59,104 nucleotides of DNA, taken from positions 1-59,104 of the forward strand of contig UCOA01000017.1 of the NCBI GenBank assembly GCA_900474095.1, given 5' to 3'. Shown piece after piece: positions 20,374 to 29,313 of the stretch (the first letter of the stretch is position 1; each line of letters begins with the position of its first letter). The DNA comes from Hyphomicrobiales bacterium (GTDB taxonomy: Bacteria > Pseudomonadota > Alphaproteobacteria > Rhizobiales > Rhizobiaceae). The notes below the pieces were generated by a model. That model was not told where the DNA came from and ran no database searches. It saw nothing but the letters and a program-made list of their open reading frames with translations. A program made the translations under genes and the position numbers.

Positions 20374-21237
20374 CTACTTCGCGAAGCGCCTGGCACCCGC
20401 AACACAGAGAACCACGGCCGCAGTGACGGCGACCATGGGCCAGTTCACCGCCTCGCCCAGCAGCGTGGCCGCGAGAACCAGACCGAAGAAGGGCTGGAGC
20501 AATTGCAACTGGCCGACCGCGGCGATGCCGCCCTGTGCCAGCCCGCGGTACCAGAAGACGAACCCCACAAGCATGCTGAAAACCGAGACATAGGCGAGGC
20601 CGAGCCAGGCTGGTTGCCCCGTTTCGGCAAAGGACGGAGGCATGGTCACGAGGGCAAGCGTCGCCATGATCGGCAGTGACAGGACAAGCGCCCAGGAAAT
20701 GACCTGCCAGCCCCCGAGCGTGCGGGAAAGCTTCGCGCCTTCGGCATAGCCGAGACCACAGGCGATGATGGCGGCAAGCATCAGCAGGTCGCCGACCGGC
20801 GAGACGGAGACACCCTGCAGCAGGGCGAAGCCGGCGACCAGCAGGCTGCCGAGACCGGAAAAGAACCAGAAGGCCGGCCGCGGACGCTCCCCTCCGCGCA
20901 AAACGCCGAAGATCGCCGTCGCCAATGGCAGAAGGCCGACGAAGACAATGGAATGCGCCGAAGTGATGTGCTTGAGCGCCAGCGCCGTCAGCAGGGGAAA
21001 GCCGACGACCACGCCGAATGCAACAATCATCAGCGAAACCATGTCATCTCGCTTCGGCCGCTTTTGTCGAAACATCATGAGCAGCGCGAGCGCCAGTACG
21101 CCGGCGATGGCGGCGCGCGCGACGGTCAGGAAGACAGGATCGAAATCCGCCACCGCGACCCGCGTCGCGGGAAGAGAGCCGCTGAAAATCAGCACTCCGA
21201 GAAAGCCGTTGATCCATCCGCCTGTCGTCTTGTCCAT
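20374..21237 (-). CDS. EamA/DMT family transporter
   Basis: A 287-residue inner-membrane protein with about ten helices in two EamA repeats (first from WINGFLGVLIFSGSLPATR, second after GDLLMLAAIIACGLGYAEG). Family members export amino acids or metabolites; the substrate here is not known. ATG 21237 is chosen because AAGGATGG lies 5-8 nt upstream. It is divergent from a MocR-type regulator with an inverted repeat between them, an arrangement that suggests regulation of the exporter by a PLP- or amino-acid-sensing regulator. Confidence 0.88.
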   Translation of the reverse strand: MDKTTGGWINGFLGVLIFSGSLPATRVAVADFDPVFLTVARAAIAGVLALALLMMFRQKRPKRDDMVSLMIVAFGVVVGFPLLTALALKHITSAHSIVFVGLLPLATAIFGVLRGGERPRPAFWFFSGLGSLLVAGFALLQGVSVSPVGDLLMLAAIIACGLGYAEGAKLSRTLGGWQVISWALVLSLPIMATLALVTMPPSFAETGQPAWLGLAYVSVFSMLVGFVFWYRGLAQGGIAAVGQLQLLQPFFGLVLAATLLGEAVNWPMVAVTAAVVLCVAGARRFAK

Positions 21238-21302
21238 GGCACCCATCCTTGTTTGTTGCCAGGATAGGCGATGCCGGATGGATTCTTGAGGCACAGTCCA
21301 TT

Positions 21303-21320
21303 ACAGTTTCGCCAAACTGT
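21303..21320. promoter_or_regulatory. Inverted repeat between EamA gene and mocR-type gene
   Basis: ACAGTTT-CGCC-AAACTGT, a perfect 7-bp inverted repeat, directly before the ATG at 21322 and 66 bp upstream of the divergent transporter start. Probable binding site of the adjacent GntR-type wHTH protein. Confidence 0.5.
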
Positions 21321-21321
21321 T

Positions 21322-22752
21322 ATGATCACGAAAGCAGTACGGATGCTGATTGCCAACAAGATTGACATCGAAGCGGGCACGCGAGTCGGGCGTGTCATGA
21401 CCGCGATCCGGCAAAGGATCACCGGACGCACGCTGGCGCCGGGGGCAAAACTGCCGTCCATCCGTGGTTTTGCAAAGATCATGGCGGTTTCCACATCGAC
21501 CGTGGTAGAGGCTTATGACCGGCTGACAGCCGAAGGCCTTATTCAGTCCCGGCCGGGATCCGGATTTTTCGTCGCCGGACACTTGCCTCCCCTTGCTCTC
21601 GCCGAGATCGGGCCCCGTCTCGATCGCGCCATCGATCCGTTCTGGGTGTCGCGACAGTCACTCGAAGCCGGCGACGAGACGCTGAAGCCGGGCTGCGGCT
21701 GGCTCCCGGCCGCCTGGATGCCGCAAGCGGAGCTGCGCCGCTCGCTGCGCCAACTGACCCGGGCCGAGGACGCGACGCTTGCGGACTATGGAACGCCACT
21801 CGGCCTCCTGGCGCTGCGCCAACATCTCTCCCGGCGCCTGGCGGACCGCGGAATCCAGTCTTCGGCGGACCAGATCATGCTGACGGAATCGGGCACGCAA
21901 GCGATCGACCTTCTTTGCCGGTTCCTGATCGAACCGGGAGATACCGTGCTGGTGGACGATCCTTGTTACTTCAATTTCCTTGCGCTCTTGCGCGCGCACC
22001 GGGTGAAGGTTGTCGGCGTGCCCTACACGCCGACCGGGCCAGACATGGAACTGTTCGCGGCGGCCCTCGTCGAGCACCGGCCGCGCCTCTACATCACCAA
22101 TTCGGCGCTTCACAATCCGACGGGTGCGGCTTTTTCGCCGGTGACGGCCCACCGCCTGCTCAAGCATGCAGAACAATCGGGCCTGACCATCATCGAAGAC
22201 GACATCTTCAGCGATTTCGAGCCGGAGCCGGCGCCGCGGCTTTCCGCCTTCGACGGCCTTGACCGCGTCATCCATATCGGCAGTTTTTCCAAGACACTGT
22301 CCGCGGCGGTGCGCTGCGGCTTCATCGCCGCCCGCCGCGACTGGATCGACGGCCTGATCGACCTCAAGATCGCCACGTCCTTCGGCGGCAACCCCGTTTC
22401 TGCCGAGCTTGTGCTGAGCATCTTGAAGGACGGAACCTACCGAAAGCACATCAACGGGTTGCGCGATCGCCTGTCCCGCTCCATGGGGGAGGCAAACAGG
22501 AAGCTCCAGTCACTCGGCATCAAGCCCTGGATCGAGCCCAGGGGCGGCATGTTTCTGTGGTGCATGCTGCCGGAAGGGCTGGACGCAGCCCATGTGGCGC
22601 GTCAGGCGCTTGCCGAAAACGTCGTGCTTGCACCTGGAAATGTCTTCAGCGTCTCTCAGACCGCGGCGCGTTTCATGCGCTTCAACGTCGCCCAATCGTC
22701 CGATCCCCGCATCTTTGCGGCGCTTGAGAGGGCGATGCATGGCGAAAGCTGA
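21322..22752 (+). CDS. MocR-type regulator (GntR wHTH fused to class-I aminotransferase domain)
   Basis: A 476-residue MocR/PdxR-family protein. The N-terminal winged helix (RVGRVMTAIRQRITGRTLAPGAKLPSIRGFAKIMAVSTSTV is read in order as its core) is joined to a fold-type I aminotransferase domain with SGTQAIDLLCRFL, NSALHNPTGAAF and the PLP lysine in IGSFSKTLSAAVRCGF. These proteins use PLP as a sensor rather than as a catalyst. The start is uncertain: an ATG at 21271 has AGGA 7 nt upstream and would add 17 residues, but would place the palindrome inside the gene. Probably controls the divergent EamA exporter. Confidence 0.85.
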   Translation: MITKAVRMLIANKIDIEAGTRVGRVMTAIRQRITGRTLAPGAKLPSIRGFAKIMAVSTSTVVEAYDRLTAEGLIQSRPGSGFFVAGHLPPLALAEIGPRLDRAIDPFWVSRQSLEAGDETLKPGCGWLPAAWMPQAELRRSLRQLTRAEDATLADYGTPLGLLALRQHLSRRLADRGIQSSADQIMLTESGTQAIDLLCRFLIEPGDTVLVDDPCYFNFLALLRAHRVKVVGVPYTPTGPDMELFAAALVEHRPRLYITNSALHNPTGAAFSPVTAHRLLKHAEQSGLTIIEDDIFSDFEPEPAPRLSAFDGLDRVIHIGSFSKTLSAAVRCGFIAARRDWIDGLIDLKIATSFGGNPVSAELVLSILKDGTYRKHINGLRDRLSRSMGEANRKLQSLGIKPWIEPRGGMFLWCMLPEGLDAAHVARQALAENVVLAPGNVFSVSQTAARFMRFNVAQSSDPRIFAALERAMHGES

Positions 22753-22831
22753 AAGTCGCACCGCACCCGGCAAGAGGGCGGGCGGCGTGCATCTTCGGCC
22801 GCGACAGCAACCCGGTCCCGTTCCGCGTGCG

Positions 22832-24019
22832 CTACCCGAGCCACCCGTCCCCGTAGGTGACCTTCTCCACCCCGGTGAAACGGGCAATGCGGGTAAGCTC
22901 GGCCTCCAGCTTTTGCAGTCGTGCGTTCGAGGGCTTGACGCCCTTTTCCCACCAGATCCGCTTGACGTTGAGGGTTCCGGATTTGCGGTCCGCCTTCATG
23001 TCGATGCGGCCGACGAGGCGGTCGCCTTCGAGCAACGGGAAGACGTAGTAGCCGTATTCGCGCTTCGGCTCGGGAACGAAGACTTCGATGCGGTAATAGA
23101 AGCCGAACAGCCGTTCCGTGCGGTTGCGGTCGCGGATCAGCGGATCGAAGGGGCTGAGCACCCGCAGGCGGGCGGGCGGGTCAGAGAGATCGCGCAATGC
23201 ATCAAGCCCGTCGGCAAAGGCGAAGGAGGCGCGCGGCTTGCGGTCGACGGTCTCGATCGCAACCTCCTCCAGTTCTTCGCGATGACTTTCCACCCATTGC
23301 TTGGCTTCCTGCGGCGTCACCAGATCGAAAAAGGCGGCGATCTCCCCGGACGTGGCAAATCCGAGCCGCTGCAGCGCCTGCCGGCAGGCCCAGTCGACGA
23401 AAGTGTCGTGATCGACTTCGGCCTCGTAATGCTCCTTCGGGATCACCCGCTCGGTCAGGTCATAGATCTTCTGGAAATTGTCGCGCGCCGCGATCGAGAG
23501 TTTGCCGGTATGCCAGAGGAATTCGAGCGCGGTCTTCGACGGATGCCAGTTCCACCAGCCGCCCGACTTGTGATTGTCGGCTTTCATTTCCCGTGCCATG
23601 ACCGGACCGTTCGCCCTGATCCGCTCATAGGTTTCCACGAAAGCCTGATCAAAACCCTCTCCCTGCCATTTGCGCCAATTCTCGCGCATCTTGGCCTCGC
23701 GCCGCACGAAGCGATGCTTCCAATAGGGGAAAAAGGCCGAAGGAATGATCGAGGCGTCATGCGTCCAGTGCTCGAATAGCGCCCGGTCCTTCTCGATCAA
23801 CGCCGCCAGATGTTCCGGCCGGTAGGTCTGGTTGCGCGAGAAGAGAATCTGGTGATGGGCGCGCTCAACAGTCGAGATGCTATCGACCTGGACGAAGCCG
23901 ATATTATGGATGAGGTCGAGTAGGCCATCCTTGCCGAGTGCCCGGTGCGGCGCTGCCGCCAGGCCCTGCTTGTTCAGGAAAATGCGCCGCGCATCGCGGT
24001 TTGAAACGGGAATCGCCAT
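22832..24019 (-). CDS. YcaQ-family DNA glycosylase (winged-helix HTH_42 protein)
   Basis: A 395-residue protein of the AlkX/AlkZ/YcaQ group, which excises alkylated bases or unhooks interstrand crosslinks. The catalytic QxD motif is present as Q44-V-D46 in GFVQVDSIST; further conserved blocks are VERAHHQILFSRN, LFEHWTHDASIIP, GWWNWHPSKTALEFLWHTG, LRVLSPFDPLIRDR and the C-terminal arginine/lysine-rich beta segment. The QxD form is that of the YcaQ subfamily rather than AlkZ. It stands alone, convergent with the MocR gene. Confidence 0.88.
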   Translation of the reverse strand: MAIPVSNRDARRIFLNKQGLAAAPHRALGKDGLLDLIHNIGFVQVDSISTVERAHHQILFSRNQTYRPEHLAALIEKDRALFEHWTHDASIIPSAFFPYWKHRFVRREAKMRENWRKWQGEGFDQAFVETYERIRANGPVMAREMKADNHKSGGWWNWHPSKTALEFLWHTGKLSIAARDNFQKIYDLTERVIPKEHYEAEVDHDTFVDWACRQALQRLGFATSGEIAAFFDLVTPQEAKQWVESHREELEEVAIETVDRKPRASFAFADGLDALRDLSDPPARLRVLSPFDPLIRDRNRTERLFGFYYRIEVFVPEPKREYGYYVFPLLEGDRLVGRIDMKADRKSGTLNVKRIWWEKGVKPSNARLQKLEAELTRIARFTGVEKVTYGDGWLG

Positions 24020-24135
24020 GAAGGTAATCTAGGCGAATGTTCACACTTTGTTCAAGTCCCGATTGACGTAGCCTCTTTCCAAGGGACCGGAATTCGTCCT
24101 ATAGGAGCCTGCCTATCGACAAGCGGGGGACACGT

Positions 24136-24816
24136 TTGGCCATTCAGTTCACCGATAGCTCGGTCCGCTTCGGACAAAAGACCGCCCTTCATCCCCTGAG
24201 CCTGACGCTTGCCGAGCGGCGCATCGGCATTATTGGCCTCAACGGTTCCGGCAAGACGACATTTGCGCGGCTGATCAATGGCCTTGTCAAGCCGACCGAA
24301 GGCCGCGTCACCGTCAATGGCCTCGATACGGTTGCCGACGACAGGGCGGTACTGGGCGAAGCCGGCTTCATCTTCCAGAACCCGCAGCACCAGTTGATCA
24401 TGCCGATCGTGCGAGAGGACATCGCCTTCGGCTTGAAGAATCGCGGCCTGACCAATGCGGAGATCGCAGCAAAAACCAACGCCGTCCTTGCCCGCTTTTC
24501 GGTCTCGCATCTGGCCGGGCGGCGCGTGCACGAACTTTCCGGGGGCGAGACGCAACTGGTGGCGATCGCCAGCGTCGTTGTTACCGGCCCGAAAATCCTC
24601 ATCCTCGACGAACCGACCAACCAGCTCGATCTCAAGAACCGCCGCCTTGTCGCCGCCACCATCGACGGGCTGGAGCAGCAAGTTCTGGTGATCAGCCACG
24701 ACCTCGGTCTGGTCGATGGTTTCGAACGCGTGCTGCTCTTCCACGAAGGCCAGCTGATCGCCGATGGACAAGCCGACGATACCATCCGCCGCTATCATGA
24801 GGTGGCCGGATGCTGA
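24136..24816 (+). CDS. bioM: Biotin ECF transporter ATPase
   Basis: A 226-residue ABC ATPase (EcfA type) that energises biotin uptake with BioN and BioY. Walker A GLNGSGKTTF, Q-loop FQNPQHQ, signature ELSGGETQ, Walker B KILILDEPT and H-loop VISHD are all intact. The start is TTG 24136 after GGGGGA. It overlaps bioN by 7 bp. This three-gene unit is how rhizobia import biotin from plants; no bio synthesis genes are in the window. Confidence 0.93.
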   Translation: MAIQFTDSSVRFGQKTALHPLSLTLAERRIGIIGLNGSGKTTFARLINGLVKPTEGRVTVNGLDTVADDRAVLGEAGFIFQNPQHQLIMPIVREDIAFGLKNRGLTNAEIAAKTNAVLARFSVSHLAGRRVHELSGGETQLVAIASVVVTGPKILILDEPTNQLDLKNRRLVAATIDGLEQQVLVISHDLGLVDGFERVLLFHEGQLIADGQADDTIRRYHEVAGC

Positions 24817-25415
24817 GGAGCCTTTACATCGAGGGAAATACTCCGTTTCACCGGCTCCCGGTCCGCGTCAAGCTGATCACGTTGATGACTGCAAGCATCG
24901 CGCTGTTCTTCGTCTCGTCGCTTCAGATCCTCGTTCCCACGTTCGTCACCACCCTTTGTCTTTATCTGGCGCTAGGCTTGCCCTGGCGCGAGGCGTTCGG
25001 CCGCATCGGCTGGATCGCCTTTGCCATCGCCATTGTTGCGCTCGCGACATGGTATTTCAACGGCCTGCACGAGGCCCTCGCCTTGACCTTCCGGCTGATG
25101 GCGCTGGTGCTCCTTGCCGCTGCAATCACCGCGACGACGACCATCAGCGCCTTCATGGACGAGATCACCGTCATGCTGCAGCCGCTCGAACGGCTGGGCC
25201 TGATGCGCGCTGCCGATGTCAGCCTGGCGCTTGGCCTGGTGCTGCGGTTCGTTCCGGAGATCCTCGATCGCTACGAAAATATCCGCGAAGCGCACCGGGC
25301 GCGCGGATTGCCGATCCGGCCCCTGACCCTTTTCGTGCCGCTGATCATCCTGACGCTGAAAGATGCAGACACGATTGCCATGGCCATTGACGCCCGTGGT
25401 TTCAGGCGCCAGTAG
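24810..25415 (+). CDS. bioN: Biotin ECF transporter transmembrane component
   Basis: A 201-residue EcfT-type membrane protein that couples the ATPase to the substrate-binding subunit. Hydrophobic segments are clear, and both coupling ARG motifs are present: REAHRARGLPI and DARGFRR at the C-terminus. It overlaps the end of bioM and is followed 46 bp later by bioY. Confidence 0.93.
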   Translation: MLRSLYIEGNTPFHRLPVRVKLITLMTASIALFFVSSLQILVPTFVTTLCLYLALGLPWREAFGRIGWIAFAIAIVALATWYFNGLHEALALTFRLMALVLLAAAITATTTISAFMDEITVMLQPLERLGLMRAADVSLALGLVLRFVPEILDRYENIREAHRARGLPIRPLTLFVPLIILTLKDADTIAMAIDARGFRRQ

Positions 25416-25461
25416 TCAAGCCTATCCTTGTGAAGGCAGACCGATTCCAACGGAGACGACC

Positions 25462-26025
25462 ATGACCACCAGAGACCTCGTGCTGATCGCGCTGTTTGCC
25501 GCCATCATCGTTTTCCTCGGGATCATTCCGCCGATCACGCTCGGCTTCATCCCCGTTCCGATTACGGCGCAATCCATGGGTGTCATGCTCGCCGGCTGCA
25601 TCATCGGTGCCAAGCGCGGGGCGCTCGCCTATGTGCTGGTCATCCTGATGATGGCGATCGGCCTGCCCGTGCTTTCGGGCGGCCGTGGCGGTCTTGCCAT
25701 CCTCGCCGGTCCGACGGCCGGGTTCATTGCCGGCTGGGTGGCGGGCGCCTATGTCACCGGCCTTCTCGCCGAGCGTCTGGTCAACGAAGCCCAGAGCGGC
25801 ATGCGCCAGACGGCCGGCTTCTTCATCGCTTCGCTCATCGGCGGCATCGGCGTCGTCTACCTGTTCGGCAACCTCTGGCTCGCCTTCGTCACCGGCATCG
25901 GCCTCGAAAAGGCTTTCGTCGGCTCGCTCGCCTTCATTCCCGGAGACCTCCTGAAGGCCGGCATTGCCACGCTTGCCGCCCGCGCCGTCCTCGTCGGTTA
26001 TCCGCTTTTGCCGCAACGCGCCTGA
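25462..26025 (+). CDS. bioY: Biotin transporter substrate-binding subunit
   Basis: A 187-residue integral membrane S-component. Six helices are visible, with the BioY signature GCIIGAKRGALAYVLVILMM and GLPVLSGGRGGLAILAGPTAGF. It captures biotin with high affinity in complex with BioMN. The ATG has GGAG 7 nt upstream; the long in-frame extension upstream is not protein-like. Confidence 0.94.
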   Translation: MTTRDLVLIALFAAIIVFLGIIPPITLGFIPVPITAQSMGVMLAGCIIGAKRGALAYVLVILMMAIGLPVLSGGRGGLAILAGPTAGFIAGWVAGAYVTGLLAERLVNEAQSGMRQTAGFFIASLIGGIGVVYLFGNLWLAFVTGIGLEKAFVGSLAFIPGDLLKAGIATLAARAVLVGYPLLPQRA

Positions 26026-26143
26026 GAAGTCGCAGGGTTCCGGCCATTCGACGGCGGGGAATTTGCGCACCCGCTGTTGAAAACGCCGCGATCACCCTAC
26101 CTATGCCATGGACCTTACCCCCACGAAGCCATAGGTTTCCGCC

Positions 26144-27070
26144 ATGACCACGATCCTGTTCGAAAACCCGATCTTTCTGGAGCACAAGGTTCCCGAAGGC
26201 CACCCGGAACGGCCCGACCGGCTGAAGGCGCTCAACCTGGCACTCGAGCACGAACGGTTTTCCTCGCTCTCGCGGCTTGAGGCGCCGCAGGGCAACGAGG
26301 ACCTGGTGCTGCTTGCCCACCCCGAAGAACATCTTCGCGCGGTGATGTCCGTCATTCCCGAGGAAGGCATCAATGGCTTCGAGGCCGACACCTATGCGAG
26401 CCCCGCCAGCCTTCAGGCCGCGCTGACCGGTATCGGCGGTGCGGTCGCTGCCGTCGATGCGGTGTTTTCCGGCAAGGCCGACAACGCCTTCGTCGCCGCC
26501 CGCCCCCCCGGCCACCATGCCGAGAAGAACAAGGCAATGGGCTTCTGCTTCTTCAACAACATAGCCATCGCCGCCCGCCATGCGCAGCGAAGACACGGCG
26601 CTGAGCGCGTTGCCATCATCGACTGGGACGTGCATCACGGCAACGGCACGCAGGACATCTTCTGGGATGATCCGTCGGTGCTGTTCTGTTCCACCCACCA
26701 GATGCCGCTTTATCCCGGCACGGGCGCCAAGACCGAGACGGGCGCCGGCAACATCGTCAATGCGCCGCTCTCGCCCGACACCGGCAGCGACCATTTTCGT
26801 GAGGCCTTCAAGTCACGCGTGCTTCCCGCGCTCGATGAATTCCGCCCGGATTTCATCCTGATCTCCGCCGGCTTCGACGCCCACCACCGCGATCCGCTGG
26901 CGCAGATCAATCTCGTCGCCGATGATTTCGACTGGGCGACCGGGCGGTTGCTCGACGCCGCCGGCAAGACCGCCAACAATCGCATCGTCAGCCTGCTCGA
27001 AGGCGGCTACGATCTTCAGGGCCTGGCCGAATCGGCCGGCACCCACATCTATCGCCTGATGAGAGGATGA
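26144..27070 (+). CDS. Histone deacetylase-like amidohydrolase
   Basis: A 308-residue acetylpolyamine/acuC-like zinc deacetylase. Active-site blocks: [20 protein letters not shown] (tandem histidines), [15 protein letters not shown] (zinc Asp and His), and [13 protein letters not shown] (second zinc Asp). It removes acetyl groups from small amines or proteins; the substrate is undetermined. xseB begins 2 bp after its stop, so the two are translationally linked. Confidence 0.9.
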   Translation: MTTILFENPIFLEHKVPEGHPERPDRLKALNLALEHERFSSLSRLEAPQGNEDLVLLAHPEEHLRAVMSVIPEEGINGFEADTYASPASLQAALTGIGGAVAAVDAVFSGKADNAFVAARPPGHHAEKNKAMGFCFFNNIAIAARHAQRRHGAERVAIIDWDVHHGNGTQDIFWDDPSVLFCSTHQMPLYPGTGAKTETGAGNIVNAPLSPDTGSDHFREAFKSRVLPALDEFRPDFILISAGFDAHHRDPLAQINLVADDFDWATGRLLDAAGKTANNRIVSLLEGGYDLQGLAESAGTHIYRLMRG

Positions 27071-27072
27071 CC

Positions 27073-27333
27073 ATGACCACCGCACCACAAACCGCCGCGA
27101 TCGACGTTTCCTCCCTCTCCTTCGAAAAGGCCGTTGAGGAACTGGAAGCGATCGTCTCGGCGCTCGAACGCGGCGACGTGGCACTCGACAAGTCGATCGA
27201 GATCTACGAGCGCGGCGAGGCGCTGAAGAAGCATTGCGAGGCGCTGCTCAGCGCGGCGGAAAACCGCATCGAAAAGATCAGGCTCGACCGCGCCGGCAAG
27301 CCGCAGGGGGTTGAGCCGCTCGACGGGGAGTGA
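27073..27333 (+). CDS. xseB: Exodeoxyribonuclease VII small subunit
   Basis: An 86-residue coiled-coil protein that joins XseA in the single-strand-specific nuclease. The diagnostic run is [20 protein letters not shown] followed by [19 protein letters not shown] and a charged C-terminus. ATG 27073 is preferred because AGAGGA lies 5 nt upstream; an ATG at 27067 overlapping the HDAC stop would add two residues. xseA is not in the window. Confidence 0.94.
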   Translation: MTTAPQTAAIDVSSLSFEKAVEELEAIVSALERGDVALDKSIEIYERGEALKKHCEALLSAAENRIEKIRLDRAGKPQGVEPLDGE

Positions 27334-27383
27334 GTCAGACCTGAATTCTGAACTTGATTTCTCAGACGCCGGAGCCTAAAAAG

Positions 27384-27397
27384 GTCATATATGACCC
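27384..27397. promoter_or_regulatory. Operator of the toxin-antitoxin pair
   Basis: GGTCATATATGACC, a perfect 14-bp palindrome ending 17 bp upstream of the antitoxin start. Antitoxins of this type usually bind such sites to repress their own operon. Confidence 0.65.
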
Positions 27398-27414
27398 CTT
27401 GAGTGGAAGGTTCT

Positions 27415-27681
27415 ATGTCGACAATCAGCCTGAAAGACGCGAAAGCGACCTTTTCCAACGTCATCGACAAGGCGGCGTCTGGCGAATTTGTGACGATTAC
27501 GCGGCATGGCCGCGCGGCAGCGGTGCTGGTCAGCGTAGGAGTTGCGGAAGCCGCAAAAAAAGCGCTTGGAACCGACCGGGCAAGCCTTGTCCGCTACCTC
27601 AAGACGTTCCCGACTGATCTTGACCTTGGTGACGATGTGTTCGCTCGCAACTCTGCCCCGACGAGAGAGGTGGATCTGTGA
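27415..27681 (+). CDS. Phd/YefM-type antitoxin
   Basis: An 88-residue type II antitoxin. The N-terminal DNA-binding half (MSTISLKDAKATFSNVIDKA then GEFVTITRHGRAAAVLVS) is the Phd/YefM fold; the C-terminal tail (PTDLDLGDDVF) should wrap the toxin. ATG 27415 has GGAAGG just upstream. It overlaps the toxin gene by 4 bp (GTGA). Confidence 0.88.
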   Translation: MSTISLKDAKATFSNVIDKAASGEFVTITRHGRAAAVLVSVGVAEAAKKALGTDRASLVRYLKTFPTDLDLGDDVFARNSAPTREVDL

Positions 27682-28124
27682 GCGGCTTCCTTCTGGACAC
27701 GAACGCAATCTCGGTGTTCGCTCCTTCCAGAACAGAGCCGTCAAAGGCTTTCGCGGCATGGATGGACGAACAGGAGCGGTTAAATGATATTTACCTGTCT
27801 GCCATAACGATCCATGAAATCCAAAAGAGCATCACGATATTGGAGCACAGGGGAGCTAAATCGAAAGCCGAGATTCTCGGCATCTGGCTTCTTGGTCTGA
27901 CATCCGCCTATGCCGAAAATATCCTGCCTCTCGATGCTACCGTTGCCAGAATTTCGGGTGAATTGGAGGCTATTGCCGTATCGGCAGGCCACGCCCCAGG
28001 GGCAGCTGATGCCATGATCGCGGGAACAGCAAAGGCCCATGGCTTGACGGTCATCACCAACAATCTCAAAGATTTCACACCCTTTGCTATTTTTGCCAAG
28101 TCGCCCAATCAAATCGCGGGCTGA
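27678..28124 (+). CDS. vapC: VapC-type PIN-domain toxin
   Basis: A 148-residue PIN ribonuclease. The acidic catalytic set is visible: D7 in LLDTNAIS, E in ITIHEIQKSI, D in PGAADAMIAGTA and the N/D of TNNLKDFTP. These toxins cut tRNA or rRNA and stop growth when the antitoxin is lost. The GTG start overlaps the antitoxin stop and has GAGAGG 8 nt upstream. The pair sits between xseB and pirin-dxs; in S. meliloti xseB and dxs are neighbours as I recall, so this may be an insertion. Confidence 0.9.
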   Translation: MSGFLLDTNAISVFAPSRTEPSKAFAAWMDEQERLNDIYLSAITIHEIQKSITILEHRGAKSKAEILGIWLLGLTSAYAENILPLDATVARISGELEAIAVSAGHAPGAADAMIAGTAKAHGLTVITNNLKDFTPFAIFAKSPNQIAG

Positions 28125-28247
28125 TTTCGGCAAACAACAGTTGACCCAAGGCGCAACAGCGTCCGATCATCTTGGCCATACGAGATAACGGACCGGCTGT
28201 CAGACACGAACTCCACCAAGCTCGTCCCAAAGAGAGGAAACCCGCCC

Positions 28248-29171
28248 ATGTCTTTCTTTCCCGGACCAGACCCCCTCGCCGGTGATGCACCGGCTTGTGA
28301 TGCGATCGAGCATCTGATCATTCCGCGCACCAGCGACATCGGCAATCTTGAGGTGCGTCGAGCGCTGCCGACGGCGAAGCGGCGGCTGGTCGGACCGTTC
28401 ATCTTCTTCGACCGCATGGGTCCGGCGCTGCTGAGGGCCGGTGAGGCACTCGACGTCCGGCCGCACCCGCATATCGGGCTTTCGACCGTCACCTATCTCT
28501 TCGACGGCGAGATCAAGCATCGCGACAGCCTCGGCACCGAAATGGTCATCGAGCCCGGCGACCTCAACCTGATGACGGCCGGGCGCGGCATCGTCCATTC
28601 GGAACGTTCGCCGGAAAATCTGCGTGGGCTTCCGCAGTCGATCTCCGGGCTGCAGACCTGGCTGGCGCTGCCCGATCAATACGAGGAAATAGATCCGATC
28701 TTCACCCACACCGAAAAGCGTGACCTGCCGTCCTTCAACACCGGTGGCATGGAGGGCCGCGTCGTCATCGGCACATTCGAGGGCATGCGATCGCCGGTCT
28801 CGGTATTTTCCGACACGATCTATGTCGATCTGAGGATCGAACCGGGCAAAAGCGCTCCTTTCGCTGCCCAATGGGAAGAGCGTGCGCTCTATATTCTCGA
28901 GGGCGAGGCGATCATCGCCGGCGATCATTTCGCCGACAACCAACTGCTGGTTTTCCGCGCGGGCGATCAGATCACCGTCACGGCCGGTCCCATGGGCTGT
29001 CATGTCATGTTGTTCGGCGGCGCGGCGCTGGGCTCGGCGCGGCATATCTGGTGGAACTTCGTTTCCTCGTCGAAGGAGCGGATCGAACAGGCCAAGGAGG
29101 AGTGGCGCACCGGCCGCTTCGACATCGTGCCGGGGGACAGCCAAGAGTTTATCCCTTTGCCGGAACGGTAA
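28248..29171 (+). CDS. Pirin family protein
   Basis: A 307-residue bicupin. The N-terminal metal site is intact: RPHPHIGLSTVTYLFDGEIKH gives two histidines, HRDS a third, and the E of the GRGIVHSERSP region the fourth ligand. Pirins bind iron; some are quercetin dioxygenases, others are redox regulators. The C-terminal cupin (APFAAQWEERALYILEGEA) is normal. It has its own RBS AGAGGA and lies before dxs. Confidence 0.9.
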   Translation: MSFFPGPDPLAGDAPACDAIEHLIIPRTSDIGNLEVRRALPTAKRRLVGPFIFFDRMGPALLRAGEALDVRPHPHIGLSTVTYLFDGEIKHRDSLGTEMVIEPGDLNLMTAGRGIVHSERSPENLRGLPQSISGLQTWLALPDQYEEIDPIFTHTEKRDLPSFNTGGMEGRVVIGTFEGMRSPVSVFSDTIYVDLRIEPGKSAPFAAQWEERALYILEGEAIIAGDHFADNQLLVFRAGDQITVTAGPMGCHVMLFGGAALGSARHIWWNFVSSSKERIEQAKEEWRTGRFDIVPGDSQEFIPLPER

Positions 29172-29313
29172 TATTCGTTAAACTCTTTGTTTGCGCCGCA
29201 AGAAACCCGTTTTTGCAATCCATATCGATTCTGTTTAAAGACGCGGGTTCCTGCGGACATCCACATTTGATATCGCGGCTCTTCGACGAGCCGCGGGAAC
29301 GAAGGCCTTCAGC

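Noticed and set aside
27067..27072. Upstream ATG for xseB overlapping the HDAC stop
   Set aside because: Two codons longer but with poorer Shine-Dalgarno spacing than ATG 27073.
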